Of a stretch of 64,000 nucleotides of DNA, positions 1 to 7,855 are shown in pieces; the first letter of the stretch is position 1; every line of letters begins with the position of its first letter. The position numbers and the translations under genes were made by a program. Location of the stretch: positions 2,009,501 through 2,073,500 of the forward strand of contig NZ_CP089981.1 in NCBI RefSeq assembly GCF_021389975.1. The letters are read 5' to 3'. Origin of the DNA: Fulvivirga ulvae (GTDB taxonomy: Bacteria > Bacteroidota > Bacteroidia > Cytophagales > Cyclobacteriaceae). The notes beneath the pieces were generated by a model. That model was given only the letters and a program-made list of their open reading frames with translations, had not been told where the DNA came from and ran no database searches.

Positions 1-778
1 TACCCGTTAAACCATCTGATCTGTAAAAACCGAAGACTGTTCCTGAAACCTTGTTAGTACCACTTTTAGTAACTGCATTGATCGAAGCACCGGTAAACCC
101 TGATTGGGTAACATCGTACGGAGCCACGGCAACCTGGATCTGGTCTATTGCATCCAAAGAAATTGGCTGAGCATCTGTTTGTCCGCCCGGTGTAGCCGCA
201 TCAAGGCCAAAAGGATTGTTGAAAATCGATCCGTCCAAAGAGAAGTTATTATATTGGTCATTTCTACCGCCAAACGAATTGCCATCAGATGAAGGTGTCA
301 ACCTATATATATCACTGGCAGAGCGTGTAATGGTTGGTAATTTCCGGATCTCCTCATTACTGAATGATTCAGATGCTCCGGTACGGTCACTATTAAAGGT
401 TTCGTTATCGCCAGTTATTACGACCTCTCCCAGGGTCTGGATGTCCTCATCAAGGTTAAAATCAAGCTCCAGAACCTGTCCCAGAAGAAGTTGTACATCC
501 GTAAGCTCCTGGCCAGAATATCCTATATATGTGACTTTGATTGTATATGGGCCTCCTACACGAAGGTTAGCCAAGTTATACTTACCATCGGCCCTGGTGG
601 ACGTCCCGTATTGCGTGCCTGTAGGCTCATGCAAGGCTATAACTGTGGCTCCAGGCAATCCCTGACCTGCAGCATCAGTTATTTCTCCTCTTATGGCAGC
701 TGTAGTTACTCCCTGACCGTGGGAGAAAGCCACACCTGTAAATAGTAACAGTAATGATAAAAGTAATTTTCTAATCAT
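1..778 (-). CDS. TonB-dependent outer-membrane receptor, N-terminal part (runs off window)
   Basis: This is the first ~259 codons of a large outer-membrane receptor; the rest lies beyond base 1. The ATG at 776-778 begins a clear signal peptide (MIRKLLLSLLLLFTGVAFSHGQ). Next comes a CarboxypepD_reg-like beta-sandwich (roughly residues 25-105, with DAAGQGLPGATV and the TSTRADGKYNL turn), then the start of the TonB plug (SNEEIRKLPTITRSASDIYRL, FGGRNDQYNNFSLDG, AVAPYDVTQSGFTGASINAV). Such proteins import ligands across the outer membrane using TonB energy. The plug resembles the OmpA-like/carboxypeptidase-regulatory receptor class common in Bacteroidota rather than a classic siderophore receptor. 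The substrate cannot be told from this part. No SusD-like partner is visible because downstream sequence is missing. Confidence 0.9.
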   Translation of the reverse strand, partial: MIRKLLLSLLLLFTGVAFSHGQGVTTAAIRGEITDAAGQGLPGATVIALHEPTGTQYGTSTRADGKYNLANLRVGGPYTIKVTYIGYSGQELTDVQLLLGQVLELDFNLDEDIQTLGEVVITGDNETFNSDRTGASESFSNEEIRKLPTITRSASDIYRLTPSSDGNSFGGRNDQYNNFSLDGSIFNNPFGLDAATPGGQTDAQPISLDAIDQIQVAVAPYDVTQSGFTGASINAVTKSGTNKVSGTVFGFYRSDGLTG

Positions 779-895
779 GGTTATTTGGTTAGGTTTATTA
801 TGTTATGGGTTAATGAAAAAGTGCTGTCAAGCCAACCTCATCAAGTTAACTGGTTATAACGATCATTCAAAAAAAAGAATTGGAAATATGCGCCC

Positions 896-1594
896 TCAGG
901 CTTTTAAATTCAGCTTGAAGCCGATGCCATGATAATTTACGATTTCAATGGAAGGGTCGCCGGAAAGGTACTTCCTGAGTTTTGATATAAAGACATCCAT
1001 GCTACGCCCTAAAAAATAATCGTCATCTCCCCACACTTCTTTGAGTATATCCTCTCTTCTGATAACAATCCCTAAATTATTGCAGAAGCAACGTAGCACA
1101 TCGGCTTCCTTTTGGGTCAGCACTTTAGTTGAGTTGTTGCCGGTTAGCGTCAGGTTGTTATAGTCAAAAGTATACTGGCCCATCTTAAAAGAATGAATAG
1201 GCTCATGAGTGCTCTCTTGAGTTGAGTGGCTTCTTCTGAGAAAAACTTCTATGCGGCAAACCAGCTCCTCCATGCTAAATGGTTTCACGATATAGTCATC
1301 GGCACCCGTCCTGAAGCCTTCAAGCTTATCGTCCTGCATGGACTTGGCGGTGAGAAAAAGTATGGGAATATCAGTATCTGTTGACCGTATCTGTCTTGCC
1401 AGGGTAAAGCCATCTTTTTTTGGCAGCATTACATCCAGTATACAAAGGTCAAACTGTCCCAGCTTATAGGTTTGCAGGCCTTCTTCCCCATCAAAACACC
1501 TCACCACATCATAGCCCTTCAAAGACAGGTTATCCTGCACGACAAAGCCAAGGTTTTTATCATCTTCAACAAACAGGATTTTCTTTTCAGCCAT
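896..1594 (-). CDS. OmpR-family response regulator (RprY-like)
   Basis: A 232-residue response regulator with an N-terminal receiver domain (residues 1-120) and a C-terminal winged-helix DNA-binding domain (130-230). The receiver has the acidic pair D11/D12, phospho-acceptor D54 in CILDVMLP, T82 and K104 in YIVKPF. The output domain shows the OmpR pattern (LTQKEADVLRCF, VWGDDDYFLGRSMDVFISKLRKYL). Its ATG overlaps the last 8 bases of the upstream kinase gene, so the two are translationally coupled and are very probably cognate partners. The sequence is close in type to RprY of Bacteroides; I do not claim the same regulon. Confidence 0.93.
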   Translation of the reverse strand: MAEKKILFVEDDKNLGFVVQDNLSLKGYDVVRCFDGEEGLQTYKLGQFDLCILDVMLPKKDGFTLARQIRSTDTDIPILFLTAKSMQDDKLEGFRTGADDYIVKPFSMEELVCRIEVFLRRSHSTQESTHEPIHSFKMGQYTFDYNNLTLTGNNSTKVLTQKEADVLRCFCNNLGIVIRREDILKEVWGDDDYFLGRSMDVFISKLRKYLSGDPSIEIVNYHGIGFKLNLKA

Positions 1595-2855
1595 TATTCA
1601 GATAGAGTTTAAAGGTACTGCCTTTCTCTGGTTCGCTTTCCAGCTTTAATGCTCCCTTATGTGCCATAATTATCAAGTTTACATAGTTGAGCCCCAGACC
1701 AAAGCCTTTAACATCATGAACATTACCTGTAGGTACACGATAAAATTTGTTAAAAACCTTTTTACGCTCCTCATTGCTTATACCTATTCCGTTGTCTTGC
1801 ACTTCAATGCATAGTTTGCCATTGATATTACAGGTCCGGATTTTTATTTCTGGAACCGTTTTGGTGTATTTGATTGCATTATCTAACAAATTATAAAATA
1901 CATTAACAATGTGCAGCCTGTCACCATTAATGCACGGATTTTCCGCTTCCATCAGCAGCTCTACACTCCCCGCTTTCTCTTCAAGGTTTAGAGCAACTCC
2001 TTTTAGAGCTTCATCGATGATTTCGTGTATATTTATTCTTTCTCTTTTCAGGGTGATCTCCTCTTCATCCAGACTGGCCATTTGTAATACGCGCTCTACT
2101 TGTTTTTTTAAACGCTGGTTTTCATTTTGAATAATGGTGGTATAATTAAGCAATCGCTCCGGCTGCCTGATAATTTCCGGATCCTTTAAAACCTCTGTGG
2201 ACAGGGCTATGGTTGAGATGGGCGTTTTAAACTCATGGGTCATGTTGTTCACGAAGTCCTTTTGTACCTCGGAGAGTTTTTTTTGCTTAAGGATCACAAA
2301 TAGTGCATAGGCAAAAAAGATGATAACCACCAGTAAAACAAATGATGAAAACATCCACACTCCCATGCGATTGGTAATAATGGAAGCTTTATTAGGGAAC
2401 TGTACTCCAAAGTAGTAATTCTGATTTTCCCATTTAGGAAGTATCCCCGGAGTACTGGCAGGCTTTAGTTTTTCGTCCATGGCTACATAACTACCGTATA
2501 CCATTTTTTCGTTGGTACAATCATAAATACCATATTCAAAATCAGCGGTAATATTCCTTTTTCCAAACTCTGTTTTTAGTAAATGTTCCAGCAGGTTAGC
2601 ATCAATTTCATTATTGATCATTACCACATAGTAGTTGGTTGAGAGTTGTCTGATAGGATTATTTGCAGGCTCGGCAGTATTGGAAATTTGAAAAAACTGA
2701 TTGGCCACATTATATAGAGCAGTGCTCACGTCACGGTTAAACTGATCTGCTTCGGTATCAAATGCCTGCTTAAACCAATACACCTGGGTAATGACTATCC
2801 CGGCTATACTGAGAACAGCCAGCACTACTAATAGCCTTATGGTGTTGCGTTTCAT
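1587..2855 (-). CDS. Membrane sensor histidine kinase (RprX-like)
   Basis: A 422-residue inner-membrane kinase. Two transmembrane spans (about residues 7-27 and 167-188) bracket a ~140-residue periplasmic sensor without a recognised domain. The HisKA H-box FVNNMTHEFKTP carries phospho-acceptor H207. The HATPase domain has the N box (NLLDNAIKYTK), G1 (VQDNGIGIS) and G2 (GFGLGLNYV). It heads a two-gene unit with the OmpR-type regulator at 896-1594 and is divergent from the DUF1573 gene at 3021. The extracellular signal is unknown. Confidence 0.93.
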   Translation of the reverse strand: MKRNTIRLLVVLAVLSIAGIVITQVYWFKQAFDTEADQFNRDVSTALYNVANQFFQISNTAEPANNPIRQLSTNYYVVMINNEIDANLLEHLLKTEFGKRNITADFEYGIYDCTNEKMVYGSYVAMDEKLKPASTPGILPKWENQNYYFGVQFPNKASIITNRMGVWMFSSFVLLVVIIFFAYALFVILKQKKLSEVQKDFVNNMTHEFKTPISTIALSTEVLKDPEIIRQPERLLNYTTIIQNENQRLKKQVERVLQMASLDEEEITLKRERINIHEIIDEALKGVALNLEEKAGSVELLMEAENPCINGDRLHIVNVFYNLLDNAIKYTKTVPEIKIRTCNINGKLCIEVQDNGIGISNEERKKVFNKFYRVPTGNVHDVKGFGLGLNYVNLIIMAHKGALKLESEPEKGSTFKLYLNNG

Positions 2856-3020
2856 TACTTGAAAATAATAAAAAGAGAGATGGATTAGCCACTCTTTAAC
2901 ATCTCATTAACAATTATTACAAATCTCTTAACAAAATGATTCTGAAGTTATTCACAATTTGAACGTGTGGATACTGTCTATAGTAGTCACATGTTTTTAT
3001 CACACTAAACTCTAATTATT

Positions 3021-3413
3021 ATGAACAAGTTACTTTCAACTATCGCATTCATTTTACTGGCAGCAATGTCATATGCTCAGGACCTTGTAACATCAACAAA
3101 CAATGCTGATTTCCTATGGGAAGAGTCCTTGACTTATGATTTCGGAAAAATTACACTAAACGAACCTGCAATACACACTTTCAGGTTTACGAACAATGGG
3201 GAAACTCCCCTGATCATTTCAAGTGCTAAAGCGTCTTGCGGCTGTACAGTGGCGGCATATACCAGGGAAGCCATCATGCCGGGTGAAACCGGCGAGATCA
3301 CCGCCACTTATAATGCTAAAAAGAGCGGCCCTTTTCAGAAAGGTATCACAATTACTTCCAATGCCAGGGACAACGTTGTTGTTTTGTACCTGAAAGGGGA
3401 AGTAACTGAATAG
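3021..3413 (+). CDS. DUF1573 domain secreted protein
   Basis: A 130-residue protein with a Sec signal peptide (MNKLLSTIAFILLAAMSYAQ) followed by a single DUF1573 beta-sandwich. The hallmark stretch is FRFTNNGETPLIISSAKASC followed by GCTV, then the GETGEITATYNAKKSGPFQK segment. The family is very common in Bacteroidota and is related to ASPM/SPD-2/Hydin-type immunoglobulin folds. It is exported, but its molecular role is not established. A second, lipoprotein member lies at 40239-40778. The gene stands alone: it is divergent from the kinase at 2855 and is followed by a strong inverted repeat. Confidence 0.85.
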   Translation: MNKLLSTIAFILLAAMSYAQDLVTSTNNADFLWEESLTYDFGKITLNEPAIHTFRFTNNGETPLIISSAKASCGCTVAAYTREAIMPGETGEITATYNAKKSGPFQKGITITSNARDNVVVLYLKGEVTE

Positions 3414-3419
3414 TTAATA

Positions 3420-3466
3420 GGAAAGTGCTGCCCGGCTACGATAACGGATAGTAAGCAGCACTTTCC
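3420..3466. terminator. 12-bp perfect inverted repeat after the DUF1573 gene
   Basis: GGAAAGTGCTGC (3420-3431) and its exact complement GCAGCACTTTCC (3455-3466) flank a 23-base loop, starting 6 bases after the stop codon. No T-run follows on either strand, so it is not a textbook intrinsic terminator. It could terminate transcription or stabilise the 3' end of the mRNA. Confidence 0.5.
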
Positions 3467-3574
3467 ACATTCTCAACATCAATATTGACAAAACTCATAG
3501 AAACTGAACCGTTTATTACATTCTGATCTGTAATATTTTCCAGATTTTTTATTCACTTTAGGCAAAATTTATTA

Positions 3575-3604
3575 TGTGGTTTATTCAGGTATTTGTTACA
3601 TTTG
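3575..3604 (+). promoter_or_regulatory. Bacteroidota-type promoter before the pyrophosphatase gene
   Basis: TGTG (3575-3578, one mismatch to the -33 TTTG) is followed after 18 bases by TACATTTG (3597-3604), an exact match to the -7 consensus TAnnTTTG. The start codon at 3656 would leave a leader of about 45 bases. Confidence 0.45.
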
Positions 3605-3655
3605 CCCTTCTTATTTTAAAAATTCGGTGACAAAAGCCTAACCAGTTATAACCAA

Positions 3656-4276
3656 ATGTCATCTAACCGCGCAAGGATTAGTGTATTTTCTCAAATGCTT
3701 CTCAGTATGGCGTTGGTGTCGTGCAGTATTTCTCCTTACGAGCATCCGCCTATTTCGCAAAATGGCTATGTAAATGTAGTGGTAGAGATACCAGCAGGAA
3801 CCAACCTAAAGTATGAGTTCAATGCAAAAGCAGAGGAGTTCGAGGTAGAGATAGTTGATGGCAAAAAGCGGACTGTTAACTTTCTGCCTTACCCTGGCAA
3901 CTACGGATTTATACCCTCCACGTTAATGGACAAAGCAAAAGGTGGTGATGGTGATGCTCTTGACATACTTGTAATCTCCGAATCATTATCTCAGGGTACA
4001 GTTGTGGAAGTTATTCCGGTTGCGGTATTACAATTATCCGACCAGGGGGAAACCGATGATAAAATAATAGCTGTTCCGGCGGATGAGGCCCTACGCACAA
4101 TTAACTGTATAACATTGAATTGTATCAGGGAGAAATATCCTAAGGCTTTATCGATCATACAAGATTGGTTTAGCAGCTATAAAGGGGCCGGAAAAATGAA
4201 ATTTCTTGGATGGTCCAATGAAAAAGTGGCGATAAGTGAAATAAAAAAGTGGTCAGTTTCTGATGAAAAAAAGTAA
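3656..4276 (+). CDS. Family I inorganic pyrophosphatase, lipoprotein form
   Basis: A 206-residue type I soluble pyrophosphatase (PPi + H2O to 2 Pi). The metal-binding signature is GDGDALDILV with D98, D100 and D103; the family more often has P where this has A101. The PYPGNYGFIPSTL segment and the C-terminal FLGWSNEKVAISEI also fit. Unlike the cytosolic enzyme, it begins with a lipoprotein signal (MLLSMALVSC, Cys23), so it is predicted to be exported and lipid-anchored. It might remove PPi made in the envelope or from extracellular nucleotides; that role is inferred. The next gene overlaps its 3' end by 14 bases, indicating an operon. Confidence 0.88.
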   Translation: MSSNRARISVFSQMLLSMALVSCSISPYEHPPISQNGYVNVVVEIPAGTNLKYEFNAKAEEFEVEIVDGKKRTVNFLPYPGNYGFIPSTLMDKAKGGDGDALDILVISESLSQGTVVEVIPVAVLQLSDQGETDDKIIAVPADEALRTINCITLNCIREKYPKALSIIQDWFSSYKGAGKMKFLGWSNEKVAISEIKKWSVSDEKK

Positions 4277-5144
4277 TTACTTGTGGATGATAATCTGTGC
4301 TGTGGTTGCCTGCAGCGCCAATAGTGATAGCAATGATCCTGAAAAGAATGTCCGCTTCAGCGCGGCCGAGTCACGAGGTGAAGTTGAAAACTCCCTGATC
4401 AATGAAGCTTCCGGCCTGACAGAAAGCCTTAGCAATGCAGGTTTGTTATGGACGCATAATGATAGTGGCAACGACCCTTTCATTTTTCTGATCGATGAAT
4501 ATGGTCATGACCACGGTACTTATGAGCTGAAAAATGTGATTAACCGTGACTGGGAGGATATATCCAGTGGTCCGGGACCTGAAAAGGGGCAAAACTATCT
4601 TTACATAGCAGAAATGGGAGATAATAATGCTGTCCATGAACTGAAGTATATCTATCGATTTAAAGAGCCCGTTGTTGGCGGACCAAAAATTATTGAAGAT
4701 TTTGAAACCATTACCTTTCAATATCCAGATGGCAAACGTGACGCTGAATGCCTGATGGTTGATCCTCTGACGAAAGATCTGTATATCGTCTCTAAAAGAG
4801 AAGACCATGTAGGAATCTATAGGGCGTCATATCCACAATCCACCGAAGAGCTTATAACCTTGGAAAAGCTGGGAACTATACCATTTCACAATATCGTCGG
4901 TGGGGATATCTCTTCTGATGGCGGAGATATACTGCTGAAAACATATGATCAAATAATGTACTGGCAAAGACCTGAAGATGTTTCAGTTTATGAGGCTTTG
5001 CAACAAGAACCTTTATTAATCCCATACTTGCCTGAACCGCAAGGCGAATCTATTGCCTGGAAAAAAGACGAGACCGGCTTTTTTACCTTGAGTGAGGAGC
5101 GGGATAGTATTGAAGCCGTCTTATATTTCTATAAAAAACACTAG
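4263..5144 (+). CDS. Hypothetical lipoprotein, possible beta-propeller
   Basis: A 293-residue lipoprotein (MKKSNYLWMIICAVVACSAN, lipobox Cys17). The mature part has repeated strands typical of a beta-propeller or NHL/SMP-30-like fold: LLWTHNDSGNDPFIFLID, YLYIAEMGDN, LYIVSKREDHVGIYRA, GGDISSDGGDILLKTYDQI, ESIAWKKDETGFFTLSE. Proteins of this appearance occur across Bacteroidota without assigned function. It overlaps the pyrophosphatase lipoprotein by 14 bases, so the two are probably co-expressed envelope proteins. I do not recognise a catalytic site. Confidence 0.75.
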   Translation: MKKSNYLWMIICAVVACSANSDSNDPEKNVRFSAAESRGEVENSLINEASGLTESLSNAGLLWTHNDSGNDPFIFLIDEYGHDHGTYELKNVINRDWEDISSGPGPEKGQNYLYIAEMGDNNAVHELKYIYRFKEPVVGGPKIIEDFETITFQYPDGKRDAECLMVDPLTKDLYIVSKREDHVGIYRASYPQSTEELITLEKLGTIPFHNIVGGDISSDGGDILLKTYDQIMYWQRPEDVSVYEALQQEPLLIPYLPEPQGESIAWKKDETGFFTLSEERDSIEAVLYFYKKH

Positions 5145-5478
5145 GCCTTCTAAGACAAGGGATGATAGGTTTTTAGCAAAAAATATACTTTTTACCTGGC
5201 CAAACTCAAGTCAGTACAAAAAGGTTACACCATTTCGTTGATAGTATTTTGATTGTATAATACTTATCTCATAAGCATGCGCGGTACAAAACGCACTTAC
5301 AGTACTTTTCTCTAATCTTTGTCTCTCACTGTTAAAAGTTTAGACATCAATTTATACCTCAACTTGCGTCTATCTCTGTCAAATGTCTAAAATCAGAAAA
5401 GATCGCATTATTTGGCATATCAATGTTTTATAGTTTTACCATATAATATTGATAATTAACAATTTAAATGGTTTAAAT
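5145..5478. other. Intergenic region upstream of short lipoprotein 1
   Basis: No gene is seen in these 334 bases. They hold a 9-bp perfect inverted repeat, TTTAGACAT (5339-5347) and ATGTCTAAA (5383-5391), spaced by 35 bases. Further on is an imperfect promoter-like pair, TTTG (5411-5414) and TAGTTTTA (5431-5438), with a 16-base spacer. The region probably carries the control sequences of the short lipoprotein gene; that is inference. Confidence 0.35.
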
Positions 5479-5649
5479 ATGAAAAAGACTTTAACATCTC
5501 TTTTTGTTTTAGGTGTGCTGTTTATAGCAAGTTCCTGTACCGATCCGGCGGCTGATGAATTGTATGATTTGAAGAAAGCCGATGCGGCTACAGCCACTGT
5601 CGGAGACAAGAGTCCGGACACTGATGATAATCCGCCCCCAGCTCCTTAA
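5479..5649 (+). CDS. Short lipoprotein / candidate signal peptide precursor, module 1
   Basis: A 56-residue protein. The ATG at 5479 gives a compact lipoprotein signal (MKKTLTSLFVLGVLFIASSC, lipobox Cys20); an upstream in-frame ATG at 5449 would add an unlikely hydrophilic extension. The mature 37 residues are acidic and end in proline-rich NPPPAP. The segment ADAATATVGD puts an AT(V/I)G motif with Gly42 exactly 22 residues after the lipobox Cys, the same spacing as in the 53-residue protein at 63393-63554. It precedes a membrane TPR protein, separated by a strong terminator. No known family is recognised; a peptide ligand or partner for the TPR protein is my inference. Confidence 0.7.
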   Translation: MKKTLTSLFVLGVLFIASSCTDPAADELYDLKKADAATATVGDKSPDTDDNPPPAP

Positions 5650-5674
5650 GAAAGTTATACATGTAAGTTTTTCC

Positions 5675-5707
5675 AAAAAAAGACCCGAATAAATTTCGGG
5701 TCTTTTT
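5675..5707 (+). terminator. Intrinsic terminator after short lipoprotein 1
   Basis: GACCCGAA (5682-5689) pairs with TTCGGGTC (5695-5702), extended by an A-run before and a TTTTT run after. It is a good bidirectional Rho-independent terminator between the short lipoprotein gene and the TPR gene. It may let the short gene be transcribed in excess of the TPR gene. Confidence 0.85.
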
Positions 5708-5744
5708 GTTTAATTTACATTTTGGTGTAGGAAAAATTATATTT

Positions 5745-6965
5745 ATGAGTAAACTTGTTTTTACCCCTTTAATGCTGGTCTGCTCGTTGTGTTTTGCACA
5801 ATCAGATTTACAGGGTCTTTATGACTCTGCCCGACTTAACTCAGATCTTAGTCTTGCCAGAGAGGTTAACAATATGGCCAGCCAATTAAATGAAAAGAAG
5901 GTTATGGCTAATTCATACTTTCTAATGGCCTATTTGCAAAAAAAAGATGAGAAATTCTACGAGGCTGTTTCGAATTACTTTCATGCCTTATCTATTTACC
6001 GATCGCTAGATGACAAAAAGCAGATTGCCAATGTAACCGAAAACATTGCCAACATATATAATGCAACCGGTTTTCATGATAAAGCCCTTGAATACTACTA
6101 TGATGTAATCAGGATCAGAACCGTACTCAGAGATACCACGGGACTGATGAAGGTGAACTCTGCCACGGGACTGCAGCTACAAGAAATGGGCCGGTACGAG
6201 GAAGCTCTTGTCCTTTATGCTCAAACTCTAAGTATGGCTCAGACCGTCGATGATAAGTACCGTATCTACTGGATAAATAATAATATCGGACGCTTATACA
6301 GATCGCTGAACGATTTCCCCAACGCGAGGACCGCTTATGAGAAGTCCATACAAGCGGCTACCAGTGAAAATGAGGTTGGCGAAGTCTACAATAACCTGGG
6401 CTATCTGTATTTAACTGTTAACGATACCTTGTCAGCTCATAAATATTTTAAAGAATCGCTCAACCTACTTACTGACCAAATGTTTATTGGAACTGTCTAC
6501 ACCAACCTGGCTCATATTTATGAATCGAGGAATACAGATTCTACACAGCTTTTCTTTGAAAAAAGCTTTTCATTTTTTACTGACCATCAGATAGCTATGA
6601 GGGAGGAGTATTTTGAAGTATGCAGAAAATTGAAGGAGATCAATCGCAATAATGGCAATCTCAGCGAGGCTCTAAAATACAGTGATAATATTGACCAACT
6701 AACTGCGGATTTGCTGGAGTTACGCGTAAACCTCAATGACATGTATAACCAATATCAGGTAGAAGCTGCAACCTACAAATTTGCCAGCCAGGAAAAGGCC
6801 CGGGCACTGGCCCGACAGCTAAAAATTGATCAATATATTAAATGGGCACTGGCCGTACTGGCCTTAGTATTGATTACCCTGCTGATCATTTTGTATAGGA
6901 AAAACCGTAAAATACAATTTGCTCAGGATACCGCCAGAAAAATTTATAAGGTCATTCATTCCTGA
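5745..6965 (+). CDS. Exported TPR protein with C-terminal membrane span, module 1
   Basis: A 406-residue protein starting at the ATG at 5745; the frame is open from 5706 but the signal peptide MSKLVFTPLMLVCSLCFAQ favours the later start. About seven tetratricopeptide repeats follow, with typical pairs such as ANVTENIANIYNATGFHDKA and GEVYNNLGYLYLTVNDTLSA. After them come a charged helical linker, one transmembrane segment (WALAVLALVLITLLIILY) and a short tail ending ARKIYKVIHS. Predicted topology: TPR domain in the periplasm, tail in the cytoplasm. Unlike many Bacteroidota TPR sensors it has no kinase or LuxR output. Its stop is 23 bases from the stop of the convergent XRE gene. The module is repeated at 61501-63554. 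Confidence 0.82.
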   Translation: MSKLVFTPLMLVCSLCFAQSDLQGLYDSARLNSDLSLAREVNNMASQLNEKKVMANSYFLMAYLQKKDEKFYEAVSNYFHALSIYRSLDDKKQIANVTENIANIYNATGFHDKALEYYYDVIRIRTVLRDTTGLMKVNSATGLQLQEMGRYEEALVLYAQTLSMAQTVDDKYRIYWINNNIGRLYRSLNDFPNARTAYEKSIQAATSENEVGEVYNNLGYLYLTVNDTLSAHKYFKESLNLLTDQMFIGTVYTNLAHIYESRNTDSTQLFFEKSFSFFTDHQIAMREEYFEVCRKLKEINRNNGNLSEALKYSDNIDQLTADLLELRVNLNDMYNQYQVEAATYKFASQEKARALARQLKIDQYIKWALAVLALVLITLLIILYRKNRKIQFAQDTARKIYKVIHS

Positions 6966-6988
6966 AACAAACTTGTATTAATGGAAAG

Positions 6989-7474
6989 TCAGCTACCCTT
7001 CATGTTAATAAGCTGAGTAAGAAAATCACTGGAGGCGGATAGCTTACCTTCAAGCTTTTGTTTGTCTTCCTTTAAACGTTCGTTGGCATTGACCAGGGCT
7101 TCATACTCACGGAGCAGATCCTCGAATGCCTCCTCCGGGCTTTCTTCAAAAATCTTGCGATAGAGTTCTGTTTTTGCACGAGCTCCGTTGAAAATCTCAG
7201 ATTCTGCGGTTGCTATGTCATTTGGCAAATCGGGGATATCACCGTTCTCGTCTTCTGCAAATAAATAAGTAACCGGAGTTTGTAATATCTGGGCAATTAC
7301 AGGCAATAAATCACTTGTAGGGGAAGACTGTCCATTCTCCCATGAGGAAAGTGTAGCGTTCCTAAAAGAAATACCCGCAACCTGATTTACCCTCTGGATG
7401 AACTCAGATTGCGTCATCTTAAGTTTTTTGCGGTAAAAAGCAATTTTATTGCCTAAGAGAATTTTATTATTCAA
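6989..7474 (-). CDS. XRE-family regulator with C-terminal coiled coil, module 1
   Basis: A 161-residue DNA-binding protein. The N-terminal helix-turn-helix reads GNKIAFYRKKLKMTQSEF ... FRNATLSSWENG ... DLLPVIAQIL. It has about five more residues between the TQ helix and the recognition helix than a usual XRE domain. Residues ~85-161 are acidic and helical, with a predicted coiled coil (EAFEDLLREYEALVNANERLKE). Its paralog at 61501-61935 shares GNKIA, RKK, TQ, FR, SSWENG and the extended spacing. It converges on the TPR gene. A -7 element TAAATTTG lies upstream (7502 to 7495). Its targets are unknown; the short lipoprotein gene is an obvious candidate. Confidence 0.82.
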   Translation of the reverse strand: MNNKILLGNKIAFYRKKLKMTQSEFIQRVNQVAGISFRNATLSSWENGQSSPTSDLLPVIAQILQTPVTYLFAEDENGDIPDLPNDIATAESEIFNGARAKTELYRKIFEESPEEAFEDLLREYEALVNANERLKEDKQKLEGKLSASSDFLTQLINMKGS

Positions 7475-7494
7475 GATAACCGTATATATTTAAT

Positions 7495-7502
7495 CAAATT
7501 TA
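7495..7502 (-). promoter_or_regulatory. -7 element (TAAATTTG) upstream of XRE gene 1
   Basis: Read on the minus strand this is an exact TAnnTTTG, 21 bases before the start codon. No convincing -33 TTTG lies at the usual spacing, so it is only a candidate. Confidence 0.3.
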
Positions 7503-7597
7503 CGATAATTAGTAAATAATAATAGTGTTATGCCTGTTAAGATACGAAATTTAACAAAATGAACGCACTAAGATTGCGCTCCCAAACCTAAAAACTT

Positions 7598-7855
7598 ATG
7601 ATACTTACTGAAAGAGACATTTATCCGATGCTGGAGTTTGACCGGGATGGCAAGCATAGCTTTACCATACAGCTTTTTTTTGATGAGATCAAAGAATACT
7701 CTCTGTGCTGGCTGGCTGAAGAGGAGCTTGAACACAGATACCCCAACCATATTATAAACAAAGATCTGAGGTATAGACGCAATGGTAACAAGATAGAAAT
7801 ATTGGAAACCAAGACTAAAAGCAATATTGCGCAGATAAGGTATATACCACTTTAA
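7598..7855 (+). CDS. Small hypothetical protein (85 aa)
   Basis: An 85-residue soluble protein that I do not recognise. It has alternating charged and aromatic residues (MLEFDRDGKHSFTIQLFFDE, LCWLAEEELEHRYP, RRNGNKIEILETK), suggesting a small alpha/beta fold. It has no signal peptide or membrane span. Its stop overlaps the start of the next gene (TAATG at 7853-7857), a typical coupling arrangement. The pair is divergent from the XRE gene 1, with 123 bases between. Confidence 0.6.
   Translation: MILTERDIYPMLEFDRDGKHSFTIQLFFDEIKEYSLCWLAEEELEHRYPNHIINKDLRYRRNGNKIEILETKTKSNIAQIRYIPL

Noticed and set aside
104..745. Three overlapping plus-strand reading frames near the window start
   Set aside because: They are antisense to the TonB-dependent receptor, whose minus-strand frame has a signal peptide and clear domain motifs.
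4277..4808. Two minus-strand frames opposite the lipoprotein gene at 4263-5144
   Set aside because: They are shadows of the plus-strand gene, which has a lipobox and repeated propeller-like strands.
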